A stretch of DNA of 64,000 nucleotides from Chryseobacterium angstadtii (GTDB taxonomy: Bacteria > Bacteroidota > Bacteroidia > Flavobacteriales > Weeksellaceae), in the NCBI RefSeq assembly GCF_001045465.1, contig NZ_LFND01000004.1, forward strand, positions 248,001 through 312,000, written 5' to 3'. Positions within the stretch are counted from its first letter, which is position 1; each line of letters starts with the position of its first letter. This document shows positions 31,889-39,511 of this stretch, piece by piece. Both the position numbers and the translations under genes were made by a program. The notes beneath the pieces were generated by a model. The model saw nothing but the letters and a program-made list of their open reading frames with translations. It searched no databases and was not told the DNA's origin.

Positions 31889-32173
31889 TTTCCCAGTTTC
31901 ATTCAGCGACTGATTAATTTTCACTAATCTTTCGTTGGTAGAATTTATATTTTTTTCGTAGTTAAGAGAAACAACTTCGGCATTGGTTCCCAGTTTCAGG
32001 GCACACATCGCCAAAGCATCCTGCTTATCTCTTACATCGAAGTTCTGTTCAAAATCTTTAATCATATTTTCAATCTGCTTTCCTACCTTACGCAGAGTTT
32101 CCTCTTCTGCTGCCGGTACGTTCAGCGGATATACCCTTCCTGCAATGTTGATGGTTATTCTTCTTACCTCCAT
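31886..32173 (-). CDS. zapA: Cell division protein ZapA
   Basis: A 95-residue FtsZ-ring accessory protein. The N-terminal RRITINIAGRVYPLNVPAAEEE and ETLRKVGKQIENMIKDF are the ZapA fold; the C-terminal helix (ALAMCALKLGTNAEVVSLN) forms the coiled-coil tetramer. It crosslinks FtsZ filaments at midcell. Its ATG overlaps the stop codon of the upstream coiled-coil gene (TAATG), so the two are translationally coupled. The 6S RNA follows immediately. Confidence 0.93.
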   Translation of the reverse strand: MEVRRITINIAGRVYPLNVPAAEEETLRKVGKQIENMIKDFEQNFDVRDKQDALAMCALKLGTNAEVVSLNYEKNINSTNERLVKINQSLNETGK

Positions 32174-32475
32174 TATAATCCACTGTTTTGAAGCTGCGCA
32201 ATACAGAAGTCAATTTCTTTTACCAATCTGTTGATATGGTTTTTCATTAACCTGTTGTGTTCAGGATTTCCTGATATTGCTGAATAAAGTTTTATATTTT
32301 TTTGTTCTTCTGCTAATACCTGATTTCTTCTTCTTTCCTCATCATACTTCGTTTTCAGTTCTTCATGCTCAATACTTAGCTCTGAGAATCTTTCAGTAAG
32401 ATTTTTATAATTCTTTTGTAAAAGCAAAATCTTTTTCTCTAATTCTGAAAAATTGTTTTCTAAATCTTGAAGCAT
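32173..32475 (-). CDS. Coiled-coil protein, ZapB-like partner of ZapA
   Basis: A 100-residue protein, almost entirely helical with heptad patterns (LEKKILLLQKNYKNLTERF, ELSIEHEELKTKYDEERRRN). Its start/stop is coupled to zapA through a TAATG overlap, and it precedes zapA in the transcript. Length and coiled-coil character resemble ZapB-like division proteins, but sequence alone does not prove homology, so I call it ZapB-like by context. It could also be a cytoskeletal or ZapA-binding protein of another family. A C-terminal cysteine (FCIAQLQNSGL) is present but probably not diagnostic. Confidence 0.7.
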   Translation of the reverse strand: MLQDLENNFSELEKKILLLQKNYKNLTERFSELSIEHEELKTKYDEERRRNQVLAEEQKNIKLYSAISGNPEHNRLMKNHINRLVKEIDFCIAQLQNSGL

Positions 32476-32567
32476 TTCAGGTTTTGTATATTCTAACTAA
32501 TAGCAAAAGTAAAAAAATAATAACAGTAACAAAAATAAAAGTCTCTATATTTTGATTAACTACAAAA

Positions 32568-32593
32568 AAAGGAGCTGCAAATGCACCTCCTTT
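32568..32593 (-). terminator. Terminator of the menG-porT transcript
   Basis: Arms AAAGGAG (32568-32574) and CTCCTTT (32587-32593) with a loop containing TGC/GCA, then a T-run on the minus strand. It lies between porT and the coiled-coil gene. Confidence 0.85.
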
Positions 32594-32615
32594 CGTATTT
32601 TAAGTATCTATTTTT

Positions 32616-33398
32616 TTATTCAAATTTCAGAACGAACATCACTGCTCTTGTCTGAATGGTAGACATTGCCGTTGCCCAATATGGAGGCGTAGTCGCATTA
32701 TCCGCTACTTTCTCGTTGTTCATGAAGAATGTTCCTCTGATAGCCGGAGTAAGTTTAAATTTATTGAAATAAAACTGAATTCCCATTTCTGCAGACCAGG
32801 CAAAATTGTGCGTTGTAGATCTGAAAACCTGCTGCATGTTGTCATCTTCTGAATCTGAGTTAGACTGAAGGTTCACTACATAGTTTACCCCTGCAGCAAT
32901 ATAAGGTCTTGAATTGTACCATCTCTGTCCGTGAAGTTCAAGTAATACAGGAATATCTACCAATGTAGATTTGATTTCTCTTACTCTGTCTTTCTCAGTT
33001 AAAGTCATTGGAGTAAAAGGAGGGTTAGTCAATGTTCCGGCAGCATACTGGTCATTGGACTGGGTATTAAAAGTTAACTGTCTCTGAGCAAATTGTAAAC
33101 CTGGTTCCATTCTTAAATCCAGATAGTCATTCAATCTCCACTTGGCGATCAAACCGGCTCCGAAGCTGTAGCTTTCTCTGGATTTAACGAGATTCTGGTT
33201 ACCTTCCGAACCATATCTTGGATGTAGGACGATACGGTAGTCCAGCCTGTTGCCGTTTAAATAAAAACCCCAACTGAATTTCTGCTCGTCAAAGTCTTCC
33301 AACTTATCCATTCTGTTTCGGGTTCTGAATTGTGCATCTGCAAAAACTGCAATATTGACTGAGGCTAAAACCAGTGCTCTTAATAGAAATTTATTCAT
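32616..33398 (-). CDS. porT: PorT/SprT, type IX secretion outer membrane protein
   Basis: A 260-residue predicted beta-barrel protein. Signal peptide about 1-22 (ending IAVFADA), then a barrel with alternating strands such as YSFGAGLIAKWRLNDYLDLRMEPGLQF, and a C-terminal Phe (MFVLKFE with final F-E). The arrangement immediately downstream of menG (three bases) is the conserved flavobacterial menG-porT order. PorT/SprT is required for the type IX secretion system used in gliding and secretion of CTD-bearing proteins. The assignment rests on length, barrel pattern and synteny. Confidence 0.88.
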   Translation of the reverse strand: MNKFLLRALVLASVNIAVFADAQFRTRNRMDKLEDFDEQKFSWGFYLNGNRLDYRIVLHPRYGSEGNQNLVKSRESYSFGAGLIAKWRLNDYLDLRMEPGLQFAQRQLTFNTQSNDQYAAGTLTNPPFTPMTLTEKDRVREIKSTLVDIPVLLELHGQRWYNSRPYIAAGVNYVVNLQSNSDSEDDNMQQVFRSTTHNFAWSAEMGIQFYFNKFKLTPAIRGTFFMNNEKVADNATTPPYWATAMSTIQTRAVMFVLKFE

Positions 33399-33401
33399 AG
33401 G

Positions 33402-34133
33402 TTACTTTGTTGCTTTATAAATTGTGGCTATACCTAAACTTAGCTTTTTATATTCTACTTTCTTAAATCCTGTATCTAAAAGAATTTGTTTCATCTTTTC
33501 CCCGAAAGGAAAAGCATTTACAGAATCCGGAAGGTATGTATATGCCCTATTATCTTTGGAAACCAGTCTGCCGATGGCAGGTAATATATTTTTGAAATAA
33601 AACATATAAAATGGCCCTAAGAACCCCTCAACCTTTGAAAACTCCAGTATATAAACACTCTTGTTATCTTTAACTACTCTTCTTAACTCTGCTAAACCTT
33701 TGGGAAGGTTTTCAAAATTCCTTACTCCAAATGCAACGGAAACAGCATCAAATCTATTGTCCTCGAACGGTAAATTTTCTGCATCTCCTTTTTGCATGGA
33801 AATTTTGCCGTCTAATTTAAGTTTTTTTATTTTAATAACGCCAACATTTAGCATTTGTTGTGATAAATCTAAACCAATTACTTTTGCGTTGGTTCCTTTT
33901 TCAATGGTAATTGCTAAATCTCCCGTTCCTGTAGCCACATCCAGCACTTCCTGCGGATTGTCTTTTTTCATCATTTTCACCAATGTATTTCTCCATAAAA
34001 CATCAATTTTCATAGATAAAACATGATTCAGAAGGTCGTACTTCGGTGCAATATTGTCGAACATATCCTCTACCTGGCTTTTTTTAGTAGCCTCAGAATT
34101 GTAGGGAGTCACTTTGGTAATATCTTTTGTCAA
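33402..34133 (-). CDS. menG: Demethylmenaquinone methyltransferase (MenG/UbiE)
   Basis: A 243-residue class I SAM methyltransferase. UbiE/MenG motifs are VEDMFDNIAPKYDLLNHVLS at the N-terminus, LDVATGTGDLAITIE (motif I), KGDAENLPFEDNRFDAVSVAFGVRNF and SLGIATIYKATK at the end. It carries out the last methylation of menaquinone. Bacteroidota use menaquinone, not ubiquinone, so MenG is the right name. It is co-transcribed with porT downstream and probably with the hypothetical membrane protein upstream (gap three bases). Confidence 0.96.
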   Translation of the reverse strand: MTKDITKVTPYNSEATKKSQVEDMFDNIAPKYDLLNHVLSMKIDVLWRNTLVKMMKKDNPQEVLDVATGTGDLAITIEKGTNAKVIGLDLSQQMLNVGVIKIKKLKLDGKISMQKGDAENLPFEDNRFDAVSVAFGVRNFENLPKGLAELRRVVKDNKSVYILEFSKVEGFLGPFYMFYFKNILPAIGRLVSKDNRAYTYLPDSVNAFPFGEKMKQILLDTGFKKVEYKKLSLGIATIYKATK

Positions 34134-34136
34134 AAC

Positions 34137-34706
34137 TTAAAACTTGTAATATTCTTTGTAATAATTTAGGAAATCCTGCTTTCTGAAAATCTTTGATCTG
34201 GATTCCACTTTTTGGATATTTTTGATCACTTTATCGTAATCTTCATCTACATTATAATAAAAATCTTCCGTGTAAAGCTTGTTGAAACGCTTTGCACCTC
34301 CGAAATAATCTTTTCCGTCTATTGTAATTTTGTCCAGTGCCAAAAGTAATGAATCTTTTTTAAGATTGTAGCCATAATATTGATCATTAATATAATAATC
34401 CTGATGGGCAATATTCAGCAATCCACGGATTTTATTTACTTCAAAAGCGGAATCGTAAAGCATTTTTTTATTCTGATCGAAAACTTTAATAGAATTTTTA
34501 CCCTTATTAATATCCACATGAACGGACTGTCCTGCTGAAATAATTCCTTCGGATCCGTTATTGATTTTAAAATAATAAGTATTGGGAGTAGGGTTATCTA
34601 CTATAAAATAATTTTTCTTGGCTAAAAAAAAGAAGTAGACCCCAAAGGCAAGGATAAACACCACAGCAGCAATAAGTAAGCCTTTTAAGGACGAGTTGTT
34701 TTTCAT
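34137..34706 (-). CDS. Membrane-anchored protein of unknown function
   Basis: A 189-residue protein with one N-terminal helix (GLLIAAVVFILAFGVYFFFLA) and a periplasmic-side domain of about 160 residues rich in Tyr, Lys, Asp and Asn (HQDYYINDQYYGYNLK, YTEDFYYNVDEDYDK). I do not recognise a family. It is the first gene of the menG-porT transcript; neighbours suggest no clear role. No lipobox is seen. Confidence 0.65.
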   Translation of the reverse strand: MKNNSSLKGLLIAAVVFILAFGVYFFFLAKKNYFIVDNPTPNTYYFKINNGSEGIISAGQSVHVDINKGKNSIKVFDQNKKMLYDSAFEVNKIRGLLNIAHQDYYINDQYYGYNLKKDSLLLALDKITIDGKDYFGGAKRFNKLYTEDFYYNVDEDYDKVIKNIQKVESRSKIFRKQDFLNYYKEYYKF

Positions 34707-34774
34707 ACGATTGTAAAGTACAATTTTTGCAAATTTAATAATATTTTTAATTCTCCGTTATTAATATTAATTAT

Positions 34775-34782
34775 TAACTTTG
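34775..34782 (+). promoter_or_regulatory. -7 promoter box of the KAS III gene
   Basis: TAACTTTG is a perfect TAnnTTTG box. Transcription from about 34788 gives a leader of about 20 bases to the ATG at 34808. Confidence 0.65.
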
Positions 34783-34807
34783 CATCTTTAAAAAATCATA
34801 TAAACGA

Positions 34808-35875
34808 ATGCCGAATACGATCATTATTGGTTCTGGATCCTATATTCCTAACAGAGTTATTGGTAGAGACTATTTTATGAATTCTGAGTTCTATACAGAA
34901 GACGGGGTAAAGATTGAAAAACCTGCAGAAGAAACCATTGCGAAGTTTGTAGAAATTACTGAAATTGAGAACAGGAGATTCATAGATGACCACCTTTCCA
35001 ACTCACAGATCGGTTACGAAGCCGCAAAAATTGCTCTTGAAGACGCCAAAGTAGATGGCGAAGAACTGGATTACATTATTTATGCAAGCAACTTTGGGGA
35101 AGTTACTGCAAACGGCTATGCTGACTTTATGCCAACAATGGCTGCCAGAGTGAAGAATAAACTAGGCATTAAAAACAGAAAATGTGTAACCTACGATATG
35201 CTTTTCGGTTGCCCGGGATGGGTAGAAGCCATGATTCTGGCCGATAACCTGATTAAAGCCAAAACAGCCAAAACCATTCTGGTAATTGGTGGTGAAACAT
35301 TAAGCCGTGTAACAGATCCTTACGACAGAAACAGAATGATTTTTGCAGACGGTGCCGGAGCGGTAGTGGTAAAAGCTACTGACGATGAAAACGTAGGAAT
35401 TATCTCTCACAATACCATTTGTGACAACGGTCCTGAACTAAATTATCTGGCCAACGGTCCTTCGATCAATAAAGATGCCGATCAGACCCGTTTATTTGTA
35501 AGAATGCAGGGAAGAAAAATCTATGAATACGCTCTTAAAAACGTACCCGTAGCGATTAAAGAAACCATTGAAGATGCAGGACTTTCTATTGAAGATATCG
35601 ACAAGATTTTAATTCACCAGGCGAATGCCAAGATGGATTATGCAATGATTGAAAGACTTCATAAGCTTTATGATGTGAAAGATTACGACCATTCTATCTC
35701 TCCTATGACTATTCAAGACCTCGGAAATACGTCTGTAGCAACCATTCCTACCATGTATGATTTAATATTTAAAGGAAAAATGGACGGTCAAACGTTTAAA
35801 GAAAAAGGTAACATTGTGATGACTTCGGTAGGTGCCGGAATGAACATCAATGCTATCGTTTACAGATTTCCTTAA
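34808..35875 (+). CDS. 3-oxoacyl-ACP synthase III-like protein
   Basis: A 355-residue thiolase-fold enzyme. It has the KAS III triad positions: Cys in DMLFGCPGWVEAM, His in KILIHQANAKMDY and Asn in QDLGNTSVATIP. The C-terminal GAGMNINAIVYRF is typical. It condenses an acyl-CoA with malonyl-ACP to start fatty acids, or makes related ketones. It lies alone, so it may be the housekeeping FabH or a paralogue such as those in flexirubin or alkylresorcinol synthesis. Length is slightly more than E. coli FabH (317). The N-terminal extension to the KAS motif is consistent with the longer Bacteroidota type. Strong terminator after it. Confidence 0.88.
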   Translation: MPNTIIIGSGSYIPNRVIGRDYFMNSEFYTEDGVKIEKPAEETIAKFVEITEIENRRFIDDHLSNSQIGYEAAKIALEDAKVDGEELDYIIYASNFGEVTANGYADFMPTMAARVKNKLGIKNRKCVTYDMLFGCPGWVEAMILADNLIKAKTAKTILVIGGETLSRVTDPYDRNRMIFADGAGAVVVKATDDENVGIISHNTICDNGPELNYLANGPSINKDADQTRLFVRMQGRKIYEYALKNVPVAIKETIEDAGLSIEDIDKILIHQANAKMDYAMIERLHKLYDVKDYDHSISPMTIQDLGNTSVATIPTMYDLIFKGKMDGQTFKEKGNIVMTSVGAGMNINAIVYRFP

Positions 35876-35900
35876 AAATATTTAGTTAACATAAAATATT

Positions 35901-35932
35901 AAAAGCACAGGGAATTATTCTTTGTGCTTTTT
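35901..35932 (+). terminator. Terminator of the KAS III gene
   Basis: Arms AAAAGCACA (35901-35909) and the complementary TGTGCTTTT (35923-35931) with a 13-base loop, followed by T. Confidence 0.85.
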
Positions 35933-35942
35933 AAATTGAATT

Positions 35943-37148
35943 ATGCAGAGAAATTTTTTGATCATTACCGCTATTTTTTTATTCCTGGAAGTATATATTT
36001 TCCAGGCTATACGGACATTAACTGATAATTTCTGGATCCGTCTCGGATACTGGGTCGTCTCTTTAACGGTTTACGGAATTTTCGCGTATGAAATCTCTCA
36101 TTTCCAACGGTCAGACCGAAGTACAGCAAGGGCTCAGATTATGATTTCCCTGTTTCTGATCTTTATCCTCCCTAAAATTTTCATCGTTCTGTTTTTATTA
36201 ATTGATGATATTTTCAGAACGGGAAGCTATTTAATCGGCTTAACACAGCCAAGAGAGAACTTTTTTCCGGAAAGAAGAAAATTTCTGAGCATCGTAGGTC
36301 TGGGTCTTGGAGGCGTCCTTTCTGCCCTTTTTATCGATGGAATTACGTTTGGAAAATACAGGCACACCGTAAGAAGAATCAAGGTGAAAATTCCAGGGCT
36401 TTCGAAAAATTTTGAAGGTTATAAAGTGATTCAGATCTCCGATGTTCACAGTGGGAGCTTTTCAGACCCGTCAAAACTTCAGCATGCTATTGATCTGATT
36501 AATGAACAAAACCCGGATCTTGTGCTTTTTACAGGAGATATGGTGAATAATATTTCTGATGAATTCAAACCTTTCATTCCTTTATTTTCGAAAATAAAAG
36601 CCAAAGACGGCAAATTAGCAGTACTTGGAAACCACGACTACGGCGATTACGTAACATGGGCTTCCCTTGATGCCAAAAAGAAAAATCTGGACACCCTTAT
36701 CGACTATGAAAGACAGGCCGGTTTTGATATGCTGAGAAACGAACACAGAGTGATTGATAGAAACGGAGAAAAGCTATACATTCTCGGTGTTGAAAACTGG
36801 GGTTTAAAGCCATTTCCTCAATTCGGAAAGATTGATGATGCTTTAAAAGGCGTACCGGAATCCGCTCCGAAAATCTTGATGAGCCATGATCCTACCCATT
36901 TCGATTATGTAGTTAAAAAACACCCGGGAAACATTCATTTGACCCTTTCGGGACACACTCACGGAATGCAGTTTGGTTTAGATCTGAAAAATGTAAAATG
37001 GTCACCTGTACAGTACCGCTATCCAAAATGGGCCGATCTTTACGAAAGCGAAGGAAAAATGCTGTATGTCAACAGAGGTTTCGGGGTATTGGGATATCCG
37101 GGAAGAGTTGGAGTATTGCCTGAAATTACGTTGTTTGAGTTGAGCTAA
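35943..37148 (+). CDS. Membrane-anchored metallophosphoesterase
   Basis: A 401-residue protein with two or three hydrophobic helices in the first 110 residues (ITAIFLFLEVYIFQAI, VVSLTVYGIFAYEI, MISLFLIFILPKIFIVLFLLI). The calcineurin-like catalytic domain (about 155-390) has the metal ligands ISDVHSGSF, VLFTGDMVNN, VLGNHDYGDY, ILMSHDPTHF and LSGHTHGMQF. Such proteins (YaeI-type) hydrolyse phosphodiesters at the membrane; the natural substrate is not known. Monocistronic; its stop is followed by a repeat-filled spacer. Confidence 0.93.
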   Translation: MQRNFLIITAIFLFLEVYIFQAIRTLTDNFWIRLGYWVVSLTVYGIFAYEISHFQRSDRSTARAQIMISLFLIFILPKIFIVLFLLIDDIFRTGSYLIGLTQPRENFFPERRKFLSIVGLGLGGVLSALFIDGITFGKYRHTVRRIKVKIPGLSKNFEGYKVIQISDVHSGSFSDPSKLQHAIDLINEQNPDLVLFTGDMVNNISDEFKPFIPLFSKIKAKDGKLAVLGNHDYGDYVTWASLDAKKKNLDTLIDYERQAGFDMLRNEHRVIDRNGEKLYILGVENWGLKPFPQFGKIDDALKGVPESAPKILMSHDPTHFDYVVKKHPGNIHLTLSGHTHGMQFGLDLKNVKWSPVQYRYPKWADLYESEGKMLYVNRGFGVLGYPGRVGVLPEITLFELS

Positions 37149-37230
37149 GAGTTACGGGATCCGAGATTCGGGGTTTGAGAGTTCGAGGGTTTGAGAGTCT
37201 GAGTGTTTAAAGTTGGTGGAGTTTGCAAAT

Positions 37231-37320
37231 CTGTTAATTGAATCTTAATTCATGAAAGCCCCTATCCGTGGTGTCTGAGGCCCTCGAAGCCACCATTACA
37301 AATGTCTGAAATCTGACATC
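37231..37320 (-). repeat. Dispersed hairpin repeat, copy C (inverted)
   Basis: Reverse complement of copies A and B: GTTAATTGAA, CATGAAAGCC, CCTATCCGTGGTG, CTGAGGCCCTCGAAGCCACC and AAATGTCTGAAATC. It lies some 10.5 kb away and is flanked by the same low-complexity words, which shows that it is a mobile or recombining dispersed sequence. Confidence 0.8.
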
Positions 37321-37482
37321 TAAAATCTTTTTTGATTCTACAACTTAAAGTTAGTTGCGGGATACGAGGTTCGGGGTGAGAGAGTTTAAGAGTTTGAGAA
37401 TTGTCGGTGCTAATTCTTAATTGCTAGTTATAAATCTGAAATCTGAAATCTGGTATCTGATATCTTAAGTCTTGATTCTTGG

Positions 37483-37517
37483 CTCTTGACTCTTGACTCT
37501 TGACTCTTGACTCTTGC
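37483..37517. repeat. Tandem heptamer repeat
   Basis: Four to five units of CTCTTGA in tandem. A typical site for replication-slippage variation. Confidence 0.8.
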
Positions 37518-37602
37518 TTCTCAATATCCCAGTCAAAACACCCAAGTCTCAAACTACATCACAATCCCTAATCCCTGCAACCTACTACCTAATATCTGCC
37601 AC

Positions 37603-38355
37603 CTAAAAAATATAATCCTTCATCCGCGACGTCGCCATATCATGCTCATTCACCCAGGTAAGGAGGGTATCGAGTTTGTCTTCCATTTTTTTCCCTGAAA
37701 AGAGGCTTCTGTAAAACGGAATATCAAAGCGGTATTTTTTAAAATCGGTGAACTGCCAGGAATTAAGATAGATCAGGACAAAATCATCATTCTTCAGGGT
37801 TTCAAAAACCATACTCTGATAATAGTTCATCGGCAGGATCTGGAATACAAAATCATTATACGGTAGCTGGCTGTATGGTGAAATACTTTCGGGTACAATA
37901 CTCAGTCCATTTTCTTCATTGATTTCAGTATCTCTTTTCAGTCTTTTGAACGGAAAAAGAATATCTGCATTATCAATATTGGAGACGTAATTAAACTCGA
38001 GTGATTTCAAATCTTCCTGAGCCAGTTTAAAATCTTTCTGCCTGATTCCTCTGATCTGTTTTTCCAGAAGATCCTGAATATTTTTTTTCACTTCTTCAAT
38101 TTTCTGAAGATCTGAATTCAAATTATAAAAAGCAATTTCATGCCCTTTGGATGAAATTGCTTTTATTAAATTCTGCAGTTTTTCTGCTATGGAAATCTCC
38201 ACAAAAAAACTGGCTTTTATATCATGGATATCTAAAATCCGAAGAATAGCTTTTGTATTATCTTCTGTGATCTTCAGTCTTTCTTCATCAGAAATTTGAA
38301 CGCTGTTTTTGGCGTCAGCCTCTATATTTAAGATGTTAAAAGTTAATAAAATCAT
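37603..38355 (-). CDS. Polysaccharide deacetylase-like (NodB-fold) protein, probably inactive
   Basis: A 250-residue cytosolic protein. The region ILDIHDIKASFFVEISIAEKLQNLIKAISSKGHEIAFYNLNSD resembles the strand-helix-strand unit of NodB deacetylases (ASFFV and GHEIA equivalents), but the family metal ligands are not seen: the HEIASHxxxH triad is reduced to HEIAFYNLN. The C-terminal part matches the FYRSLF/ EHDMATSRMKDYI end of Bacteroidota homologues. Its function is unclear. The family assignment is moderate and based on fold similarity. Frame upstream of it includes the ThrDH gene on the same strand, with an 81-base gap. Confidence 0.6.
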   Translation of the reverse strand: MILLTFNILNIEADAKNSVQISDEERLKITEDNTKAILRILDIHDIKASFFVEISIAEKLQNLIKAISSKGHEIAFYNLNSDLQKIEEVKKNIQDLLEKQIRGIRQKDFKLAQEDLKSLEFNYVSNIDNADILFPFKRLKRDTEINEENGLSIVPESISPYSQLPYNDFVFQILPMNYYQSMVFETLKNDDFVLIYLNSWQFTDFKKYRFDIPFYRSLFSGKKMEDKLDTLLTWVNEHDMATSRMKDYIF

Positions 38356-38436
38356 TTAAATTTAATTTTAGATAGAATTTATAATTAATTAAAAATCAGA
38401 TGTTAAAATAAAATTTATTTAAACATCAACTTTAAG

Positions 38437-39405
38437 TTATTGATTTTTATTCAATTTCACTTTAAGATTCTTAATCATATCCTTAGACATTTCAGAAATT
38501 CCGAAATCATACGTCAGTCCCCAGTCTTTTTTCGCTACAGAATCATCAATAGATGCCGGCCACGAATCTGCAATAGCCTGTCTGAAATCCGGTTGATAAT
38601 CAATTGAAAAATCCGGAATTTCTTTCTTGATTTCTTCAGCCAGTTCTTTCGGTGTAAAAGACATTCCTCCTAAATTATAAGACGAACGAACGGTAAGACT
38701 TTCCTTCGGAGCATCCATTAATTTCAACGTTGCGTTAATGGCATCATCCATATACAACATTGGCATTCCTGTATCTTCGGAAATGAAGCTGGTGTATTTT
38801 CCTTCTTCTATTGCTTCGTAAAAAATCTCAACGGCATAGTCTGTAGTTCCTCCACCTGCAGGAGTCTTCCATGAAATAAGTCCCGGATATCTGATACTTC
38901 TTACATCTACCCCATACTTATCGAAATAATATTCGCACCATTTCTCTCCTGCCATTTTAGAGATTCCATATACCGTGGTAGGATTTAAAACAACATCCTG
39001 CCCTACATTATGTTTTGGAATTCCTTTCCCGAATACCGCAATTGAACTTGGCCAGAAGATCTTTTTAAGAAGCCCTTCTTTTGCCATTTCACAGAAATGA
39101 AGAAGAGGTTCAAGATTCAGTTTCCATGCAAAAATGGGTTGCTTTTCTGAAGTCCCGGACAAAAGGGAAGCCAGATGGTAAACTGTAGTGATCTCGTAAT
39201 CTTTAATGACCTGTCTCACCAGCTGAGTATTGGTAACATCCATTCTTTCATAATGTCCGGCAGCTGTAATTCCTTTCTGCCATCTGTCCAATCCTGAGGC
39301 TACTACATTTTCAGCTCCGTGAATCTCAACAAGTCTGTTCGTCAGTTCGGTGCCGATCTGTCCCAGAGCACCTGTAATCAATATTCTTTCCGTATAGGAT
39401 TCCAT
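38437..39405 (-). CDS. L-threonine 3-dehydrogenase, short-chain type
   Basis: A 322-residue extended SDR. The NAD motif is ILITGALGQIGTEL, the catalytic residues are in FWPSSIAVFG (Ser) and TTVYGISKMAGEKW (Tyr-Lys), and YPGLISWKTPAGGGTTDYA is typical of the GalE-like L-threonine dehydrogenases. The C-terminal SWPASIDDSVAKKDWG is another family mark. It oxidises threonine to 2-amino-3-oxobutyrate, which leads to glycine. Monocistronic, with a good promoter (TACTTTTG) close upstream. Confidence 0.93.
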   Translation of the reverse strand: MESYTERILITGALGQIGTELTNRLVEIHGAENVVASGLDRWQKGITAAGHYERMDVTNTQLVRQVIKDYEITTVYHLASLLSGTSEKQPIFAWKLNLEPLLHFCEMAKEGLLKKIFWPSSIAVFGKGIPKHNVGQDVVLNPTTVYGISKMAGEKWCEYYFDKYGVDVRSIRYPGLISWKTPAGGGTTDYAVEIFYEAIEEGKYTSFISEDTGMPMLYMDDAINATLKLMDAPKESLTVRSSYNLGGMSFTPKELAEEIKKEIPDFSIDYQPDFRQAIADSWPASIDDSVAKKDWGLTYDFGISEMSKDMIKNLKVKLNKNQ

Positions 39406-39431
39406 TTTTAAATATTTTTTTTAGAGTTGTA

Positions 39432-39439
39432 CAAAAGTA
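39432..39439 (-). promoter_or_regulatory. -7 promoter box of the threonine dehydrogenase gene
   Basis: TACTTTTG on the minus strand, a perfect TAnnTTTG box, about 27 bases before the ATG at 39405. Confidence 0.65.
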
Positions 39440-39462
39440 AAAAAATCGTGCTTAACATAATG

Positions 39463-39490
39463 AAAAAGGCATGTAAAAACATGCCTTTTT
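39463..39490 (-). terminator. Terminator of the TonB receptor gene
   Basis: Eleven-base arms AAAAAGGCATG and complement (39463-39473 and 39480-39490) with a six-base loop. Strong intrinsic terminator, just past the receptor stop. Confidence 0.9.
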
Positions 39491-39511
39491 CATAAGCCTC
39501 CAAAAAAATGA

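Larger units (their letters stand above)
37149..37602. other. Repeat-filled spacer with an inverted copy of the hairpin repeat
   Basis: 454 bases without genes. It contains low-complexity words (GTTTGAGAGTTCGAGGGTTTG-like), copy C of the hairpin repeat in the minus orientation at 37231-37320, and a tandem heptamer at 37483-37517. It resembles the 26361-26943 spacer read in reverse. Confidence 0.6.

Noticed and set aside
37149..37602. CRISPR array
   Set aside because: Repeats are either tandem heptamers or degenerate words without regular unique spacers; no cas genes.
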